A stretch of DNA of 64,000 nt, taken from Mycobacterium heckeshornense. GTDB taxonomy: Bacteria; Actinomycetota; Actinomycetes; Mycobacteriales; Mycobacteriaceae. The first letter of the stretch is position 1, and every line of letters begins with the position of its first letter. Made by a program: the position numbers and the translations under genes. The DNA is taken from NCBI RefSeq assembly GCF_016592155.1, contig NZ_AP024237.1, positions 4,650,001-4,714,000 on the forward strand. The letters run 5' to 3'. The notes under the pieces were generated by a model. The model was not told the DNA's origin, did not search any database, and saw only the letters and a list, made by a program, of their open reading frames with translations. Below, one piece after another: positions 37,735-46,848 of the stretch.

Positions 37735-40700
37735 GTGGGCACGCCCGTCGCGGCCGACCCGGCGCAGGGTTCGCGGCTCCCAGCGGCGCGGCTATCACGG
37801 TCATGGTTGTGGGTGGTTGGAGCAATTGCACTGGGGTTAAGCTTCGCCCAGTCGCCGGGACAGATTTCGCCCGACACCAAACTCGACCTGACCGCCAACC
37901 CGCTGCGCTTTCTCGCCCGAGCGACCAACCTGTGGAACAGCGAACTGCCGTTCGGCCAAGCGCAAAACCAGGCCTATGGCTACCTGTTTCCGCACGGCAC
38001 GTTCTTCCTGGCCGGGCATCTGCTCGGGCTGCCGGGTTGGATCACCCAGCGGCTGTGGTGGGCCTTGCTGCTCACCGCCGGGTTTTGGGGGTTGTTGCGG
38101 GTCGCTGAAGTGCTGACGATCGGCAGTCCGACGTCACGGGTCATCGCCGCCGCGGCGTTTGCGCTGTCGCCGCGGGTGTTGACCACGGTCGGGTCGATCT
38201 CCTCGGAAACCCTGCCGATCATGTTGGCGCCGTGGGTGCTGCTGCCGACCATTGTGGCGCTGCGGGCCGAACCCGGCAGGTCGGTGCGCCGGCTGGCCGG
38301 ACAGGCCGGGCTGGCGGTCGCACTGATGGGCGCAGTAAACGCGATCGCCACGTTGGCGGGTTGCTTGCCCGCCGTCGTCTGGTGGGCGTGTCATCGCCCC
38401 TGCCGGGTGTGGTGGCGGTACACCCGGTGGTGGCTGCTGGCACTGGCGTTGGCGATGCTGTGGTGGCTGGTAGCGCTGATTCTGCTGGCCCGGATCAGCC
38501 CGCCGTTCCTGGACTTCATCGAGTCCTCAGGCGTGACCACCCAGTGGTCGTCGCTGGTCGAGGTGCTGCGCGGTACGGCCAGCTGGACTCCATTCGTGGC
38601 GCCCAACGCGACCGCGGGCGCGCCGCTCGTCACCGGCTCGGTGGCCATCTTGGCCACCTGCCTGGTCGCGGCCGGTGGCCTGGCGGGCCTGGCTGGGTTG
38701 GCCGGCCGCGGCGCGCCCGCAAGCGGGCGGCTGGTGACGATGCTGCTGAGCGGCGTGGTGCTGCTGGCAGCCGGCTACTCCGGTGGACTGGGTTCGCCGC
38801 TGGCCCACCACGTGCAGGCTTTTCTTGATGCCGGCGGCGCACCGCTGCGCAACGTGCACAAGCTGGAATCGCTGATCCGGATCCCGCTCGTGCTGGGCCT
38901 GGCGCAGCTGCTGGGCCGGATACCGCTGCCCGGCAGCGCGCCGGTCCGCGACTGGGTAGCCGCATTCGCCCATCCCGAACGCGACAAGCGGGTTGCGGTC
39001 GGAATCGTGGTGATGGTCGCACTGATGGTCAGCACCTCGCTGGCCTGGACCGGCCGGCTCACGCCGCCGGGCACCTTCCGTGCGATACCTCAATACTGGC
39101 GCGATGCCGCCGCCTGGCTCGCCGAGCACAACACTGGCGCGCCGATGCCCGGACGGGTGCTGGTGGTTCCCGGCGCCCCCTTCGCCACCCAGGTCTGGGG
39201 GACCAGTCACGACGAGCCGCTGCAGGTCCTCGGCAGCAGCCCGTGGGGCGTGCGTGACTCCATCCCGTTGACCCCGCCCCAAACCATCCGGGCGCTGGAC
39301 TCGGTGCAGCGTCTGTTCGCCGCTGGCCGGCCGTCGGCGGGGCTAGCCGATACCCTTTCCCGCCAAGGCATTTCGTATGTGGTAGTGCGCAACGATCTGG
39401 ACCCTGAAACGTCGCGTTCCGCACGCCCGATTCTGGTTCACCGCGCCATCGCCGGGTCGCCGCGGCTGCAGAAGGTGGCGCAATTCGGGGCGCAGGTCGG
39501 CGCCGGGGTCGTGTCGGGTTTCGTCACCGACAGTGGGTTGCGGCCGCCGTATCCCGCGGTCGAGATCTACCGGGTCACCACCGCTGCCGGTAATCCGGCA
39601 GCGCCGTACTTCGCCGACATTGACCGACTGGCCCGCATCGACGGCGGCCCGGAGGTGCTGCTGCGCCTCGACGAACGCCGGCGTCTGCTAAACAACTCGC
39701 CGCTGGGTCCGGTGCTGATGAGTGCCGACGCCCGGGGCGCCGGCCTGCCGGCGCCCCTCGTCACCGTCACCGACACCCCGTTGGCGCGGGAGACCGACTA
39801 TGGCCGGGTGGACCTGCACTCGTCAGCGATCCGCGCGCCGGGCGACGCTCGGCACACCTACAACCGGGTGCCCGACTATCCGGTTCCGGGTGCCGACACG
39901 GTGTTCGGCGGTTGGACCGGTGGCCGGGTCACCGCGTCGAGTTCGTCGTCGGACGCCACCGCGCTGCCCGATGTCGCGCCCGCCACGTCGCCAGCCGCGG
40001 CCGTCGACGGCGACCCGGCGACCGCGTGGGTGTCCAATGCACTGCAAGCCGCGGTCGGTCAATGGCTGCAGGTCGATTTCGACCACCCGGTGACCAACGG
40101 CGTCATCACCCTGACGCCCAGCGCGACCGCCGTCGGCGCCCAGATCCGTCGCATCCAGATCGCTACCGTCAACGGCACCACGACGCTGCGGTTCGACGAG
40201 CCCGGCAAACCGCTCACCGCGGCGCTACCTTACGGCGAAACACCATGGGTGCGAATCACCGCCATCGGCACCGACGACGGGTCCGCCGGTGTGCAATTCG
40301 CCATCACCGACCTGTCGGTTACCCAGTACGACGCGTCGGGCTTTGCCCACCCGGTCGCGCTGCGGCACACCGTGCTTGTTCCAGGTCCACCACCGGATTC
40401 GATTGTCACACAATGGAATCTGGGTTCGGAGCCGCTGGGCCGACCGGGTTGCGCCGAAGGGCCCGACGGCGTGCACTGTGCGGCGTCGATGGCCCTGACT
40501 CCGGAAGAACAGGTCGGTTTCAGCCGAACGCTGACGGTGCCGCGGCCGATGTCGGTGACGCCGAGGGTGTGGGTGCGGCCGCGGCAAGGGCCTCAGCTGG
40601 CCGACCTGGTCGCCGAGCCGGGCACCGTGCGGGCCCACGGCGACTCCGACCTCGTCGACGTGCTCGGCTCGGCATACGCCGCCGCCGACGGGGATCCGGC

Positions 40701-42012
40701 TACCGCGTGGACGGCACCGCAGCACGTCGTCCAATACAAGACGCCGCCGACGCTCACCCTCACTTTGCCGCGGCCCACGGAGGTGACCGGGTTGCGGTTG
40801 ACCGCGAGCCGGTCCGCGGTGCCGGCCCACCCTACGATGGTCGCCGTCGACCTCGGCGACGGCCCACAGGTCCGCGAACTGAAATCGAGCGACGCGGCCG
40901 GACCGCAGACAATCCGGCTGAAATCCCGGACCACCGACACCATCACGATCAGCTTGCTGAACTGGAACGACGTCATCGACCGTACGGCGCTGGGTTTCGA
41001 CCAGCTCAAGCCGCCGGGGCTGGCGGAGGTGGCAGTACTCGGCAGCGAGGACCGACCGGTGGCGGGCGCCGATGCTCAACGCAACCGGTCGCGGGAGATC
41101 ACCGTCGACTGCGGTCACGGCCCGGTCATCGCGATCGCGGGCCGCTTCGTGCACACCTCGATCCGCACCACGGCGGGCGCATTGCTCGACGGCGAACCGG
41201 TGGCGGCCCAACCATGCGAGCGGGAGCCCATCGCGCTGCCGACCGGGCAGCAGGAGCTGGTGATCAGCCCCGGCGACGCGTTCGCGGTCGACGGAGCCGA
41301 GCTGACGGATCCCGCCGTAGCTGAATTACCCAACGCCACCAAGGTTCTCGCTGAGACCGGTGCCTGGGGGCCGGCGCGCCGCGAGGTCAGGGCACCGACG
41401 GCCAACGCCCCGCGGGTGCTTGTGGTGCCGGAAAGCATCAACCCCGGCTGGGTGGCGCGCACCAGCGACGGCACCAGGCTGACACCCATCGCGGTGAATG
41501 GCTGGCAGCAGGGCTGGATCGTGCCCGCAGGCACCGCGGGCACGATCACGCTGACTTTTGTTTCCAACTCGCTTTACCGCGCCGGGCTGCTGGGCGGTCT
41601 GACCATGCTGCCTCTGCTGGCTCTGCTCGCATGGTGGCCGGCGCGGCGGCGACGTGCCGACGACGAGCCCGCGCGGCCATGGGCGCCGCGGCACTGGGGC
41701 GCGGTCGCGGTGTTGGCAGTAGGGACGCTGATCGCCGGCGCCGCCGGGTTCGTCACGTTCGGCGCGGCCCTGGCGTTACGGTACGCGCTGCGCGACCGGC
41801 AGCGGATGTGCGAGGCGGTCACCGTCGGGTTGAGCGCCGGCGGGCTCATCGTGGCCGGTGCACTGCTGTCGCGGCATCCCTGGCGGTCGGTCGACGGCTA
41901 CGCCGGCCATTCGCCGGGGGTGCAGCTGCTGGCGCTGATCTCGCTCGCAATGCTCGCCTCAGCGGCGACGATGCGGGCCGCTTATCGGCCCGAGGAGGAG
42001 CCGCGCAACTAG
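37735..42012 (+). CDS. aftD: Alpha-(1->3)-arabinofuranosyltransferase AftD
   Basis: A 1425-aa GT-C membrane glycosyltransferase (Mtb AftD about 1400 aa). The N-terminal about 450 residues form a multi-helix membrane domain with long hydrophobic runs (SWLWVVGAIALGLSFAQ; LLLTAGFWGLLRVAEVL). The soluble middle has carbohydrate-binding-like (discoidin/F5-8C-type) units, for example GDPATAWVSNALQAAVGQWL and GDPATAWTAPQHVVQYKTPP. Further helices at the C-terminus end RAAYRPEEEPRN. It transfers arabinofuranose from decaprenyl-phospho-arabinose in the branching of arabinogalactan and lipoarabinomannan in the envelope. It starts at GTG 37735. Its last codons are the first unit of a tandem repeat. No frameshift was seen over 4.3 kb. 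Confidence 0.95.
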   Translation: MGTPVAADPAQGSRLPAARLSRSWLWVVGAIALGLSFAQSPGQISPDTKLDLTANPLRFLARATNLWNSELPFGQAQNQAYGYLFPHGTFFLAGHLLGLPGWITQRLWWALLLTAGFWGLLRVAEVLTIGSPTSRVIAAAAFALSPRVLTTVGSISSETLPIMLAPWVLLPTIVALRAEPGRSVRRLAGQAGLAVALMGAVNAIATLAGCLPAVVWWACHRPCRVWWRYTRWWLLALALAMLWWLVALILLARISPPFLDFIESSGVTTQWSSLVEVLRGTASWTPFVAPNATAGAPLVTGSVAILATCLVAAGGLAGLAGLAGRGAPASGRLVTMLLSGVVLLAAGYSGGLGSPLAHHVQAFLDAGGAPLRNVHKLESLIRIPLVLGLAQLLGRIPLPGSAPVRDWVAAFAHPERDKRVAVGIVVMVALMVSTSLAWTGRLTPPGTFRAIPQYWRDAAAWLAEHNTGAPMPGRVLVVPGAPFATQVWGTSHDEPLQVLGSSPWGVRDSIPLTPPQTIRALDSVQRLFAAGRPSAGLADTLSRQGISYVVVRNDLDPETSRSARPILVHRAIAGSPRLQKVAQFGAQVGAGVVSGFVTDSGLRPPYPAVEIYRVTTAAGNPAAPYFADIDRLARIDGGPEVLLRLDERRRLLNNSPLGPVLMSADARGAGLPAPLVTVTDTPLARETDYGRVDLHSSAIRAPGDARHTYNRVPDYPVPGADTVFGGWTGGRVTASSSSSDATALPDVAPATSPAAAVDGDPATAWVSNALQAAVGQWLQVDFDHPVTNGVITLTPSATAVGAQIRRIQIATVNGTTTLRFDEPGKPLTAALPYGETPWVRITAIGTDDGSAGVQFAITDLSVTQYDASGFAHPVALRHTVLVPGPPPDSIVTQWNLGSEPLGRPGCAEGPDGVHCAASMALTPEEQVGFSRTLTVPRPMSVTPRVWVRPRQGPQLADLVAEPGTVRAHGDSDLVDVLGSAYAAADGDPATAWTAPQHVVQYKTPPTLTLTLPRPTEVTGLRLTASRSAVPAHPTMVAVDLGDGPQVRELKSSDAAGPQTIRLKSRTTDTITISLLNWNDVIDRTALGFDQLKPPGLAEVAVLGSEDRPVAGADAQRNRSREITVDCGHGPVIAIAGRFVHTSIRTTAGALLDGEPVAAQPCEREPIALPTGQQELVISPGDAFAVDGAELTDPAVAELPNATKVLAETGAWGPARREVRAPTANAPRVLVVPESINPGWVARTSDGTRLTPIAVNGWQQGWIVPAGTAGTITLTFVSNSLYRAGLLGGLTMLPLLALLAWWPARRRRADDEPARPWAPRHWGAVAVLAVGTLIAGAAGFVTFGAALALRYALRDRQRMCEAVTVGLSAGGLIVAGALLSRHPWRSVDGYAGHSPGVQLLALISLAMLASAATMRAAYRPEEEPRN

Positions 42013-42118
42013 GCCCAGCGGCGACGATGCGGGCCGCTTATCGGCCCGAGGAGGAGCCGCGCAACTAGGCCCAGCGGCGACGATGCGGGCCGCTTATCGG
42101 CCCGAGGAGGAGCCGCGC
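41961..42118 (+). repeat. 56-bp tandem repeat, 2.8 copies, overlapping the aftD stop codon
   Basis: Three units start at 41961, 42017 and 42073 with exactly 56-bp periodicity; the first includes the last aftD codons and the TAG, and the third is truncated after 46 bp. The copies look identical after the first base or two. Each unit contains CGGGCCG-CTTAT-CGGCCCG, a perfect 7-bp hairpin, and a GAGGAGG run. It may work as a serial terminator, and its copy number may vary between strains. Confidence 0.9.
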
Positions 42119-42218
42119 GGACGATGATGGGCAGATTTTCTGCGCGATCGAAATTGCGTTCTAGGCTGGAAGCCTAGGCAGGCGGTTGTCAACGTCCACA
42201 GTCCCGGGAGTTGCGGAC

Positions 42219-43685
42219 ATGGGATGGTTTACGGCACCCGAATATTGGCTGGGCAGACTGGTACTCGAGCGCGGTGTCGCGGCTGTCTATCTGATCGCAT
42301 TCCTCGCGGCAGCGTGCCAATTCCGTGCGCTTCTCGGGGAGCACGGCATGCTGCCAATACCGCGTTATCTCGCTCGGCAGAGTTTTTGGCAGGCGCCGAG
42401 CCTTTTTCATTTCCACTATTCGGACCGGTTTTTCTCGGGCATCTCCTGGTTCGGTGCGGCGCTCTCAGCGGCGATTGTCGCCGGCCTCGCCGACCTCGTG
42501 CCGTTGTGGGCGGCGATGCTGATGTGGCTGGTGCTATGGGTGCTCTATCTGTCGATCGTCAACGTCGGCCAGACGTGGTATTCGTTCGGCTGGGAGTCGC
42601 TGCTGCTGGAGACCGGGTTTCTCGCGATCTTCCTGGGTAACGACCGCGTCGGCCCGCCGCTGCTGACCATGTGGCTGGCGCGGCTCCTGTTATTCCGGCT
42701 GGAGTTCGGTGCCGGCTTGATCAAATTGCGCGGTGACCCGTGCTGGCGGAACCTGACCTGCCTGTACTACCACCACGAGACCCAGCCCATGCCTGGGCCG
42801 CTGAGTTGGTTCTTTCATCACCTCCCCAAGCCGCTTCACCGAGTCGAAGTCGCGGTCAACCATTTCGCCCAACTCGTGGTCCCGTTCGGGTTGTTCGCGC
42901 CGCAGCCGGTAGCCAGCATGGCCGGAGCGGTCGTCGTCATCACTCAACTGTGGCTGGTGATTTCCGGCAACTTCGCCTGGCTCAATTGGCTGACGATCTT
43001 GCTGGGCTGCAGCGTGATCGATGACGCATCGTGGTCCACGGTCCTGCCGGTGCCGAAGCCGGCCGCGTTTACCGAGCCGCCACTCTGGTTCGCCGGACTG
43101 GTTCTCGCCTTCACGGTGCTGTCGCTGTTTTTGAGCTACTGGCCGATGCGCAACATGATGTCGCGCCATCAGCGCATGAACATGTCGTTCAACCCGTTTC
43201 ACCTTGTCAACACCTACGGGGCGTTCGGGAGCATCGGACGGATTCGTAACGAGCTGGTCGTCGAGGGCACCGACGAGGCCACCCTTACCGAGCAAACGCG
43301 GTGGAAGGAATACGAATTCAAAGGTAAACCCGGCGCGGTCCGTCGGCTGCCGCGGCAATGGGCGCCGTACCATCTGCGTCTGGACTGGCTCATGTGGTTC
43401 GCCGCTATCTCGCCGCTCTACGCCGAGCGATGGCTGGGCCCGTTCCTGGTGCGGCTACTGCAAAATGACCGGGCGACACTGCGCTTGCTGCGGCGTAATC
43501 CATTCCCCGGTTCCCCGCCACGGTATGTGCGAGTGCAGCTCTACCAGTACCGCTACACCACATTACGGGAGTTGCTGCGCGAACGAGCCTGGTGGCATCG
43601 CACCCCAGTCGGTGAGTACGTCGGTCCGGTCACGCTCGGCAAGGCGAAGACATCTCCCGCCTCCGGCGACTGGCTCTCGTGGTGA
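42219..43685 (+). CDS. Lipase-maturation-factor-like (LMF1/LMF2 family) membrane protein, Rv0235c-like
   Basis: A 488-aa polytopic membrane protein of the LMF family. Signatures: TWYSFGWESLLLETGFLAIF, LLFRLEFGAGLIKLRGDPCW and YYHHETQPMPGPLSWFFHHL. There are about eight hydrophobic segments, and a soluble C-terminal part ends in RYVRVQLYQYRYTTLRELLR. Eukaryotic LMF1 helps fold lipases; the bacterial role is unknown. A frame from TTG 42186 is open, but ATG 42219 (MGWFTAPEYW) has GGGAG 8 nt upstream and matches the family start. In Mtb the neighbour is gabD1; here the molbindin/cyd/AlsS block lies between them. Confidence 0.87.
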   Translation: MGWFTAPEYWLGRLVLERGVAAVYLIAFLAAACQFRALLGEHGMLPIPRYLARQSFWQAPSLFHFHYSDRFFSGISWFGAALSAAIVAGLADLVPLWAAMLMWLVLWVLYLSIVNVGQTWYSFGWESLLLETGFLAIFLGNDRVGPPLLTMWLARLLLFRLEFGAGLIKLRGDPCWRNLTCLYYHHETQPMPGPLSWFFHHLPKPLHRVEVAVNHFAQLVVPFGLFAPQPVASMAGAVVVITQLWLVISGNFAWLNWLTILLGCSVIDDASWSTVLPVPKPAAFTEPPLWFAGLVLAFTVLSLFLSYWPMRNMMSRHQRMNMSFNPFHLVNTYGAFGSIGRIRNELVVEGTDEATLTEQTRWKEYEFKGKPGAVRRLPRQWAPYHLRLDWLMWFAAISPLYAERWLGPFLVRLLQNDRATLRLLRRNPFPGSPPRYVRVQLYQYRYTTLRELLRERAWWHRTPVGEYVGPVTLGKAKTSPASGDWLSW

Positions 43686-43737
43686 GTCGTTCCGGCTGAG
43701 ACGCGATAAGCCAGAGAAAAAGAAACCTGTGCACGGG

Positions 43738-43950
43738 TTAATCGACGCCGATCGTCACTTCCGTCGACTTGATAAACACCGTCGCGGGTTGACCGGTCTT
43801 GAGGCTCAGCTCTTGTGCGGCATCTTTGGTAATCGACGAGGTGATAACCTGGTCGCCGCCGTCGAGCCGCACTTTGACGATCGCCATGACGTTGCCCAGC
43901 GCGACGTCGGCAATGGTCCCTTTGAGCTGGTTTCGGGTAGACAGGCGCAT
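43738..43950 (-). CDS. Single-domain TOBE/Mop molybdenum-pterin-binding protein (molbindin)
   Basis: A 70-aa protein that is one Mop/TOBE domain: MRLSTRNQLKGTIADVALGN, then MAIVKVRLDGGDQVITSSIT and LKTGQPATVFIKSTEVTIGV. Molbindins store molybdate or tungstate or act as a ModE-like sensor piece. No mod transporter or molybdoenzyme gene is adjacent, so the link is unclear; nitrate-related molybdoenzymes elsewhere in the genome are possible. A longer frame starts at 44004, but GGAGG six nt before ATG 43950 fixes the start. It lies 203 bp after cydB on the same strand and is convergent with the LMF-like gene. Confidence 0.88.
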   Translation of the reverse strand: MRLSTRNQLKGTIADVALGNVMAIVKVRLDGGDQVITSSITKDAAQELSLKTGQPATVFIKSTEVTIGVD

Positions 43951-44153
43951 CACAGTCCTCCATCTCACAAGTAGTTTGCGACGAGCATAGGTCTGCGGGC
44001 CCACGTGGCGTATCGTTTCAGACCGGCGGGCTTGGTCCGGCCGAAATCCCTGGCGGCCGGTCGAACATGCTTCGGCGCACAGACGCTGCGGACCCGTTTC
44101 GCGTCCAATTGGGTGTCATTGTGTCTTTTCGCGCCGGCTGCCCGCCGCCTCAA

Positions 44154-45224
44154 TCACACCGCCGCCCTCGGCAGGCCTATCGATGCTGGTATCCGCTCGG
44201 CGGAGATCCGTTGGCGAAAAACCCAATACGTCCAACCCTGGTACACCATGACAAGTGGTGCGAAGATCAATGCTGTCCACGACATGAACCGCAGCGTGTA
44301 CGGGCTTGACGACCCGTTGTAGACGGTAATGCTCCAATTCGGATTCAGTGTCGATGGAACCAGGTCGGGGTACAAGGCGCCAAACAGCAAAACCACCAGC
44401 GCGGTAACGACTAGCGTCGTACACACGAACGCCCAACCCTCGCCGGAGTTAGCTGCCGTCGCTTTGCGTCCCATCCACCGCCACCACACCAGCCCTACCG
44501 CAGTCAACTGAGCTGCCACGGCAGCCGCCAGGACCCACCAAGTCCAGACTTTTCCATGAGCCAGCTGAGTCCACAGCCCGAACGCACCCAGTACCACAGT
44601 CGCCGGCAACGACAACGCGGTTGCGAAGCGCTGCGCGTCCTTATGCACTGCCTGGTCAGTCTTGAGGACGAGAAATACCGCGCCGTGGAAAAGAAATAGC
44701 GCACCGGTCGTGATTCCACCAAGGACGGTATAGGCGTTGATGACATCGCCAAACGACAGGTGCACGTGGTGGTGCGCATCGACGGGCAATCCACGAACCA
44801 AGCCGGCGAAGGCCACCCCCCACAGAATTCCAGGCAGCCACGATCCCGCCGCAATCCCGGCGTCCGCCCAGGCGCGCCACTTCATGTCGTCGATCTTGCC
44901 GCGCCATTCGATGGCTACCGCCCGAACGATCATGCCGAATAAGATCGCCAACAAAGGCAGATAGAGCGCGCTGAACACGGTGGCATACCAGTTCGGGAAC
45001 GCGGCAAACATCGATGCGCCCGCGGTGATCAGCCATACCTCATTGCCATCCCAGACCGGCCCGATCGTGTTGAGGACGGCGCGTCGATGCGCCTCACGGT
45101 CGCCTTTCGCGATCCGACCCAGCGGCGCCATCAACATACCGACGCCGAAGTCGAAACCTTCTAGAATGAAAAATCCGAGGAAGAGCACGGCGAGGATGAC
45201 GCACCACAGCTGCTGTAGGCCCAC
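44154..45224 (-). CDS. cydB: Cytochrome bd ubiquinol/menaquinol oxidase subunit II (CydB)
   Basis: A 356-aa polytopic protein of the CydB family (Mtb CydB about 346). Segments: FFILEGFDFGVGMLMAPLGR, GPVWDGNEVWLITAGASMFA and GMIVRAVAIEWRGKIDD (the conserved Glu/Arg core), then GALFLFHGAVFLVLKT and YPDLVPSTLNPNWSITVYN. It is required for assembly of the bd oxidase with CydA. It starts at GTG 45224 with AGGAG upstream, 28 bp after the cydA stop, so it is in the same operon. No CydD/CydC maturation transporter lies in the window; the copies recalled in Mtb are in the separate cydABDC locus. Confidence 0.93.
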   Translation of the reverse strand: MGLQQLWCVILAVLFLGFFILEGFDFGVGMLMAPLGRIAKGDREAHRRAVLNTIGPVWDGNEVWLITAGASMFAAFPNWYATVFSALYLPLLAILFGMIVRAVAIEWRGKIDDMKWRAWADAGIAAGSWLPGILWGVAFAGLVRGLPVDAHHHVHLSFGDVINAYTVLGGITTGALFLFHGAVFLVLKTDQAVHKDAQRFATALSLPATVVLGAFGLWTQLAHGKVWTWWVLAAAVAAQLTAVGLVWWRWMGRKATAANSGEGWAFVCTTLVVTALVVLLFGALYPDLVPSTLNPNWSITVYNGSSSPYTLRFMSWTALIFAPLVMVYQGWTYWVFRQRISAERIPASIGLPRAAV

Positions 45225-45252
45225 CGTGAATCAGCTCCTCTCCCTTGATGGC

Positions 45253-46701
45253 TCAGTAAGCAAATGACAGCGGCGCGACGTCTTCTTGATCGGGTGACGG
45301 GGGCGGCACAGGTTCAGCGTCGTGCTCCTGCGGCCCCGCCGCCACATAGCGGCGCAGTAGCCAGAACCAAATCACAGCGAGCGCGGCGTAGACCAGGGTA
45401 AGGATCGTCAATGAGAACATCACCGTCGCCGGTGTGTGATCAGAAGCCGCTTGCTCCACGGTGATTCGGACCGACTGATCCCCGTCTGGATTGGGCACCA
45501 CGACCCACGGTTGTCGACCCATCTCAGTGAACACCCAACCGGCGATGTTTGCCAAGAACGGCGCGGGAATAGTAAGCAGCGCTAGCCCTGAAAACCACCG
45601 CCGGTCCGGAACCCGCTTACGTCGTGTCATCCACAGCGCAAGAAGGGAAAACAGCACCGGCATGACAAGCAGCCCCACCATGGCCCGAAATGACCAGTAC
45701 GTCACGAACAGGTTCGGCCGGTAGTCTCCCGGTCCGAACTGCTTTTCGTAGCGCTGCTGAATATCTTTGACACCTTCCAGTGTGACGCCGCTGAACTTCC
45801 CTTCCGCCAGGAAGGGAAGCACGTATTGAGCTTCGATCACCCGTGTGATGCTGTCGCAATTGTTATGGGTGCCGATGGTGAGAATCGAGAAGTACGGGTC
45901 GGATTCGGTGTGGCACAACGATTCCGCCGAAGCCATCTTCATGGGCTGCTGTCGGAACATCAGCTTGCCCTGCGTATCTCCGGTGAAGAACAACCCCACC
46001 GCAGCGGCTAGGACAACCAGGCAACCGAGGATGGCTGCTGGCCGGTACATGGTGTGCGCCTCGTCAGCGCGAGGTTTGCGGACCATCCACCATGCACTGA
46101 CGCCGGACACGAACACGCCGGCGGTCAGCAGACTACCGACGACCGCATGCGCAAACGCCCATATTGCGGTGTTGTTGGTGAGCAGCGCGACGATGCTATC
46201 CAGCTCAGCGCGCCTCGTCGTCGGGTTGTAGTGCGCTCCGACCGGATGTTGCATGAACGAGTTCGCCGAAATGATAAAGAACGCAGATAGATTCACCGCG
46301 ATCGCGACCACCCAGATGCATCCCAGATGAACCAGCCGAGGCAGTCGGCTCCAGCCGAAGATCCACAAGCCGATGAAGACAGACTCGAAGAAAAACGCAG
46401 CTAAACCCTCCATCGCCAACGGCGCGCCGAATACATCGCCGACGAACCGTGAATATTCACTCCAGTTCATTCCGAACTGGAACTCCTGCACCAGCCCGGT
46501 GGCAACCCCTATTGCGAAATTGATTAAAAACAGCTTGCCGAAGAATTTCGTGAGCCGATACCAGGCGGCGTTGTTCGTGGCCACCCAAATCGTCTGCATT
46601 GCTGCGATTAGCGGTGCCAGGCCGATTGTCAACGGTACAAAAATAAAGTGGTAGACCGTTGTGATCCCGAACTGCCATCGGGAAATGTCGACCAAATCCA
46701 T
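45253..46701 (-). CDS. cydA: Cytochrome bd oxidase subunit I (CydA)
   Basis: A 482-aa CydA. The high-spin haem b595 His is His18 (FGITTVYHFIFVPLTIGL); the acid pair is around PLAMEGLAAFFFESVFIG; the haem b558 His and Met are in TAIWAFAHAVVGSLL and ATVMFSLTILTLVYA; and the quinol-loop GRQPWVVV motif is present. It is the proton-pump-independent, high-affinity O2 reductase used under low oxygen. The ATG has GGTGGAG about 7 nt upstream. A CTACGAC/GTAGTAG palindrome lies 28 bp before the start. G+C is locally low: 26 of 60 bases at 46501-46560 by hand count, against about two-thirds around it, consistent with acquisition. Confidence 0.95.
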   Translation of the reverse strand: MDLVDISRWQFGITTVYHFIFVPLTIGLAPLIAAMQTIWVATNNAAWYRLTKFFGKLFLINFAIGVATGLVQEFQFGMNWSEYSRFVGDVFGAPLAMEGLAAFFFESVFIGLWIFGWSRLPRLVHLGCIWVVAIAVNLSAFFIISANSFMQHPVGAHYNPTTRRAELDSIVALLTNNTAIWAFAHAVVGSLLTAGVFVSGVSAWWMVRKPRADEAHTMYRPAAILGCLVVLAAAVGLFFTGDTQGKLMFRQQPMKMASAESLCHTESDPYFSILTIGTHNNCDSITRVIEAQYVLPFLAEGKFSGVTLEGVKDIQQRYEKQFGPGDYRPNLFVTYWSFRAMVGLLVMPVLFSLLALWMTRRKRVPDRRWFSGLALLTIPAPFLANIAGWVFTEMGRQPWVVVPNPDGDQSVRITVEQAASDHTPATVMFSLTILTLVYAALAVIWFWLLRRYVAAGPQEHDAEPVPPPSPDQEDVAPLSFAY

Positions 46702-46729
46702 CAGCGCTCCACCCGACGCAGAAAGCTGT

Positions 46730-46748
46730 CTACGACATAGAGTAGTAG
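46730..46748 (-). promoter_or_regulatory. BlaI/MecI-like operator CTACGAC-N5-GTAGTAG upstream of cydA
   Basis: The two 7-bp arms are complementary at 6 of 7 positions, with 5 bp between. BlaI/MecI-family repressors bind TAC/GTA-type dyads. The site ends about 28 bp before the cydA ATG. Confidence 0.45.
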
Positions 46749-46848
46749 AAGCGGGCCTCCGCGTCTACCCTCGGCCGCGCGCGCAGCGATTGAGTCCACC
46801 AGAGCAGGCGGCGGGCCCGGTCGGCGCCGCTTTACCGGGGTAAACCGT

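Noticed and set aside
41961..42118. CRISPR array
   Set aside because: The units are directly tandem with no spacers, and there are no cas genes.
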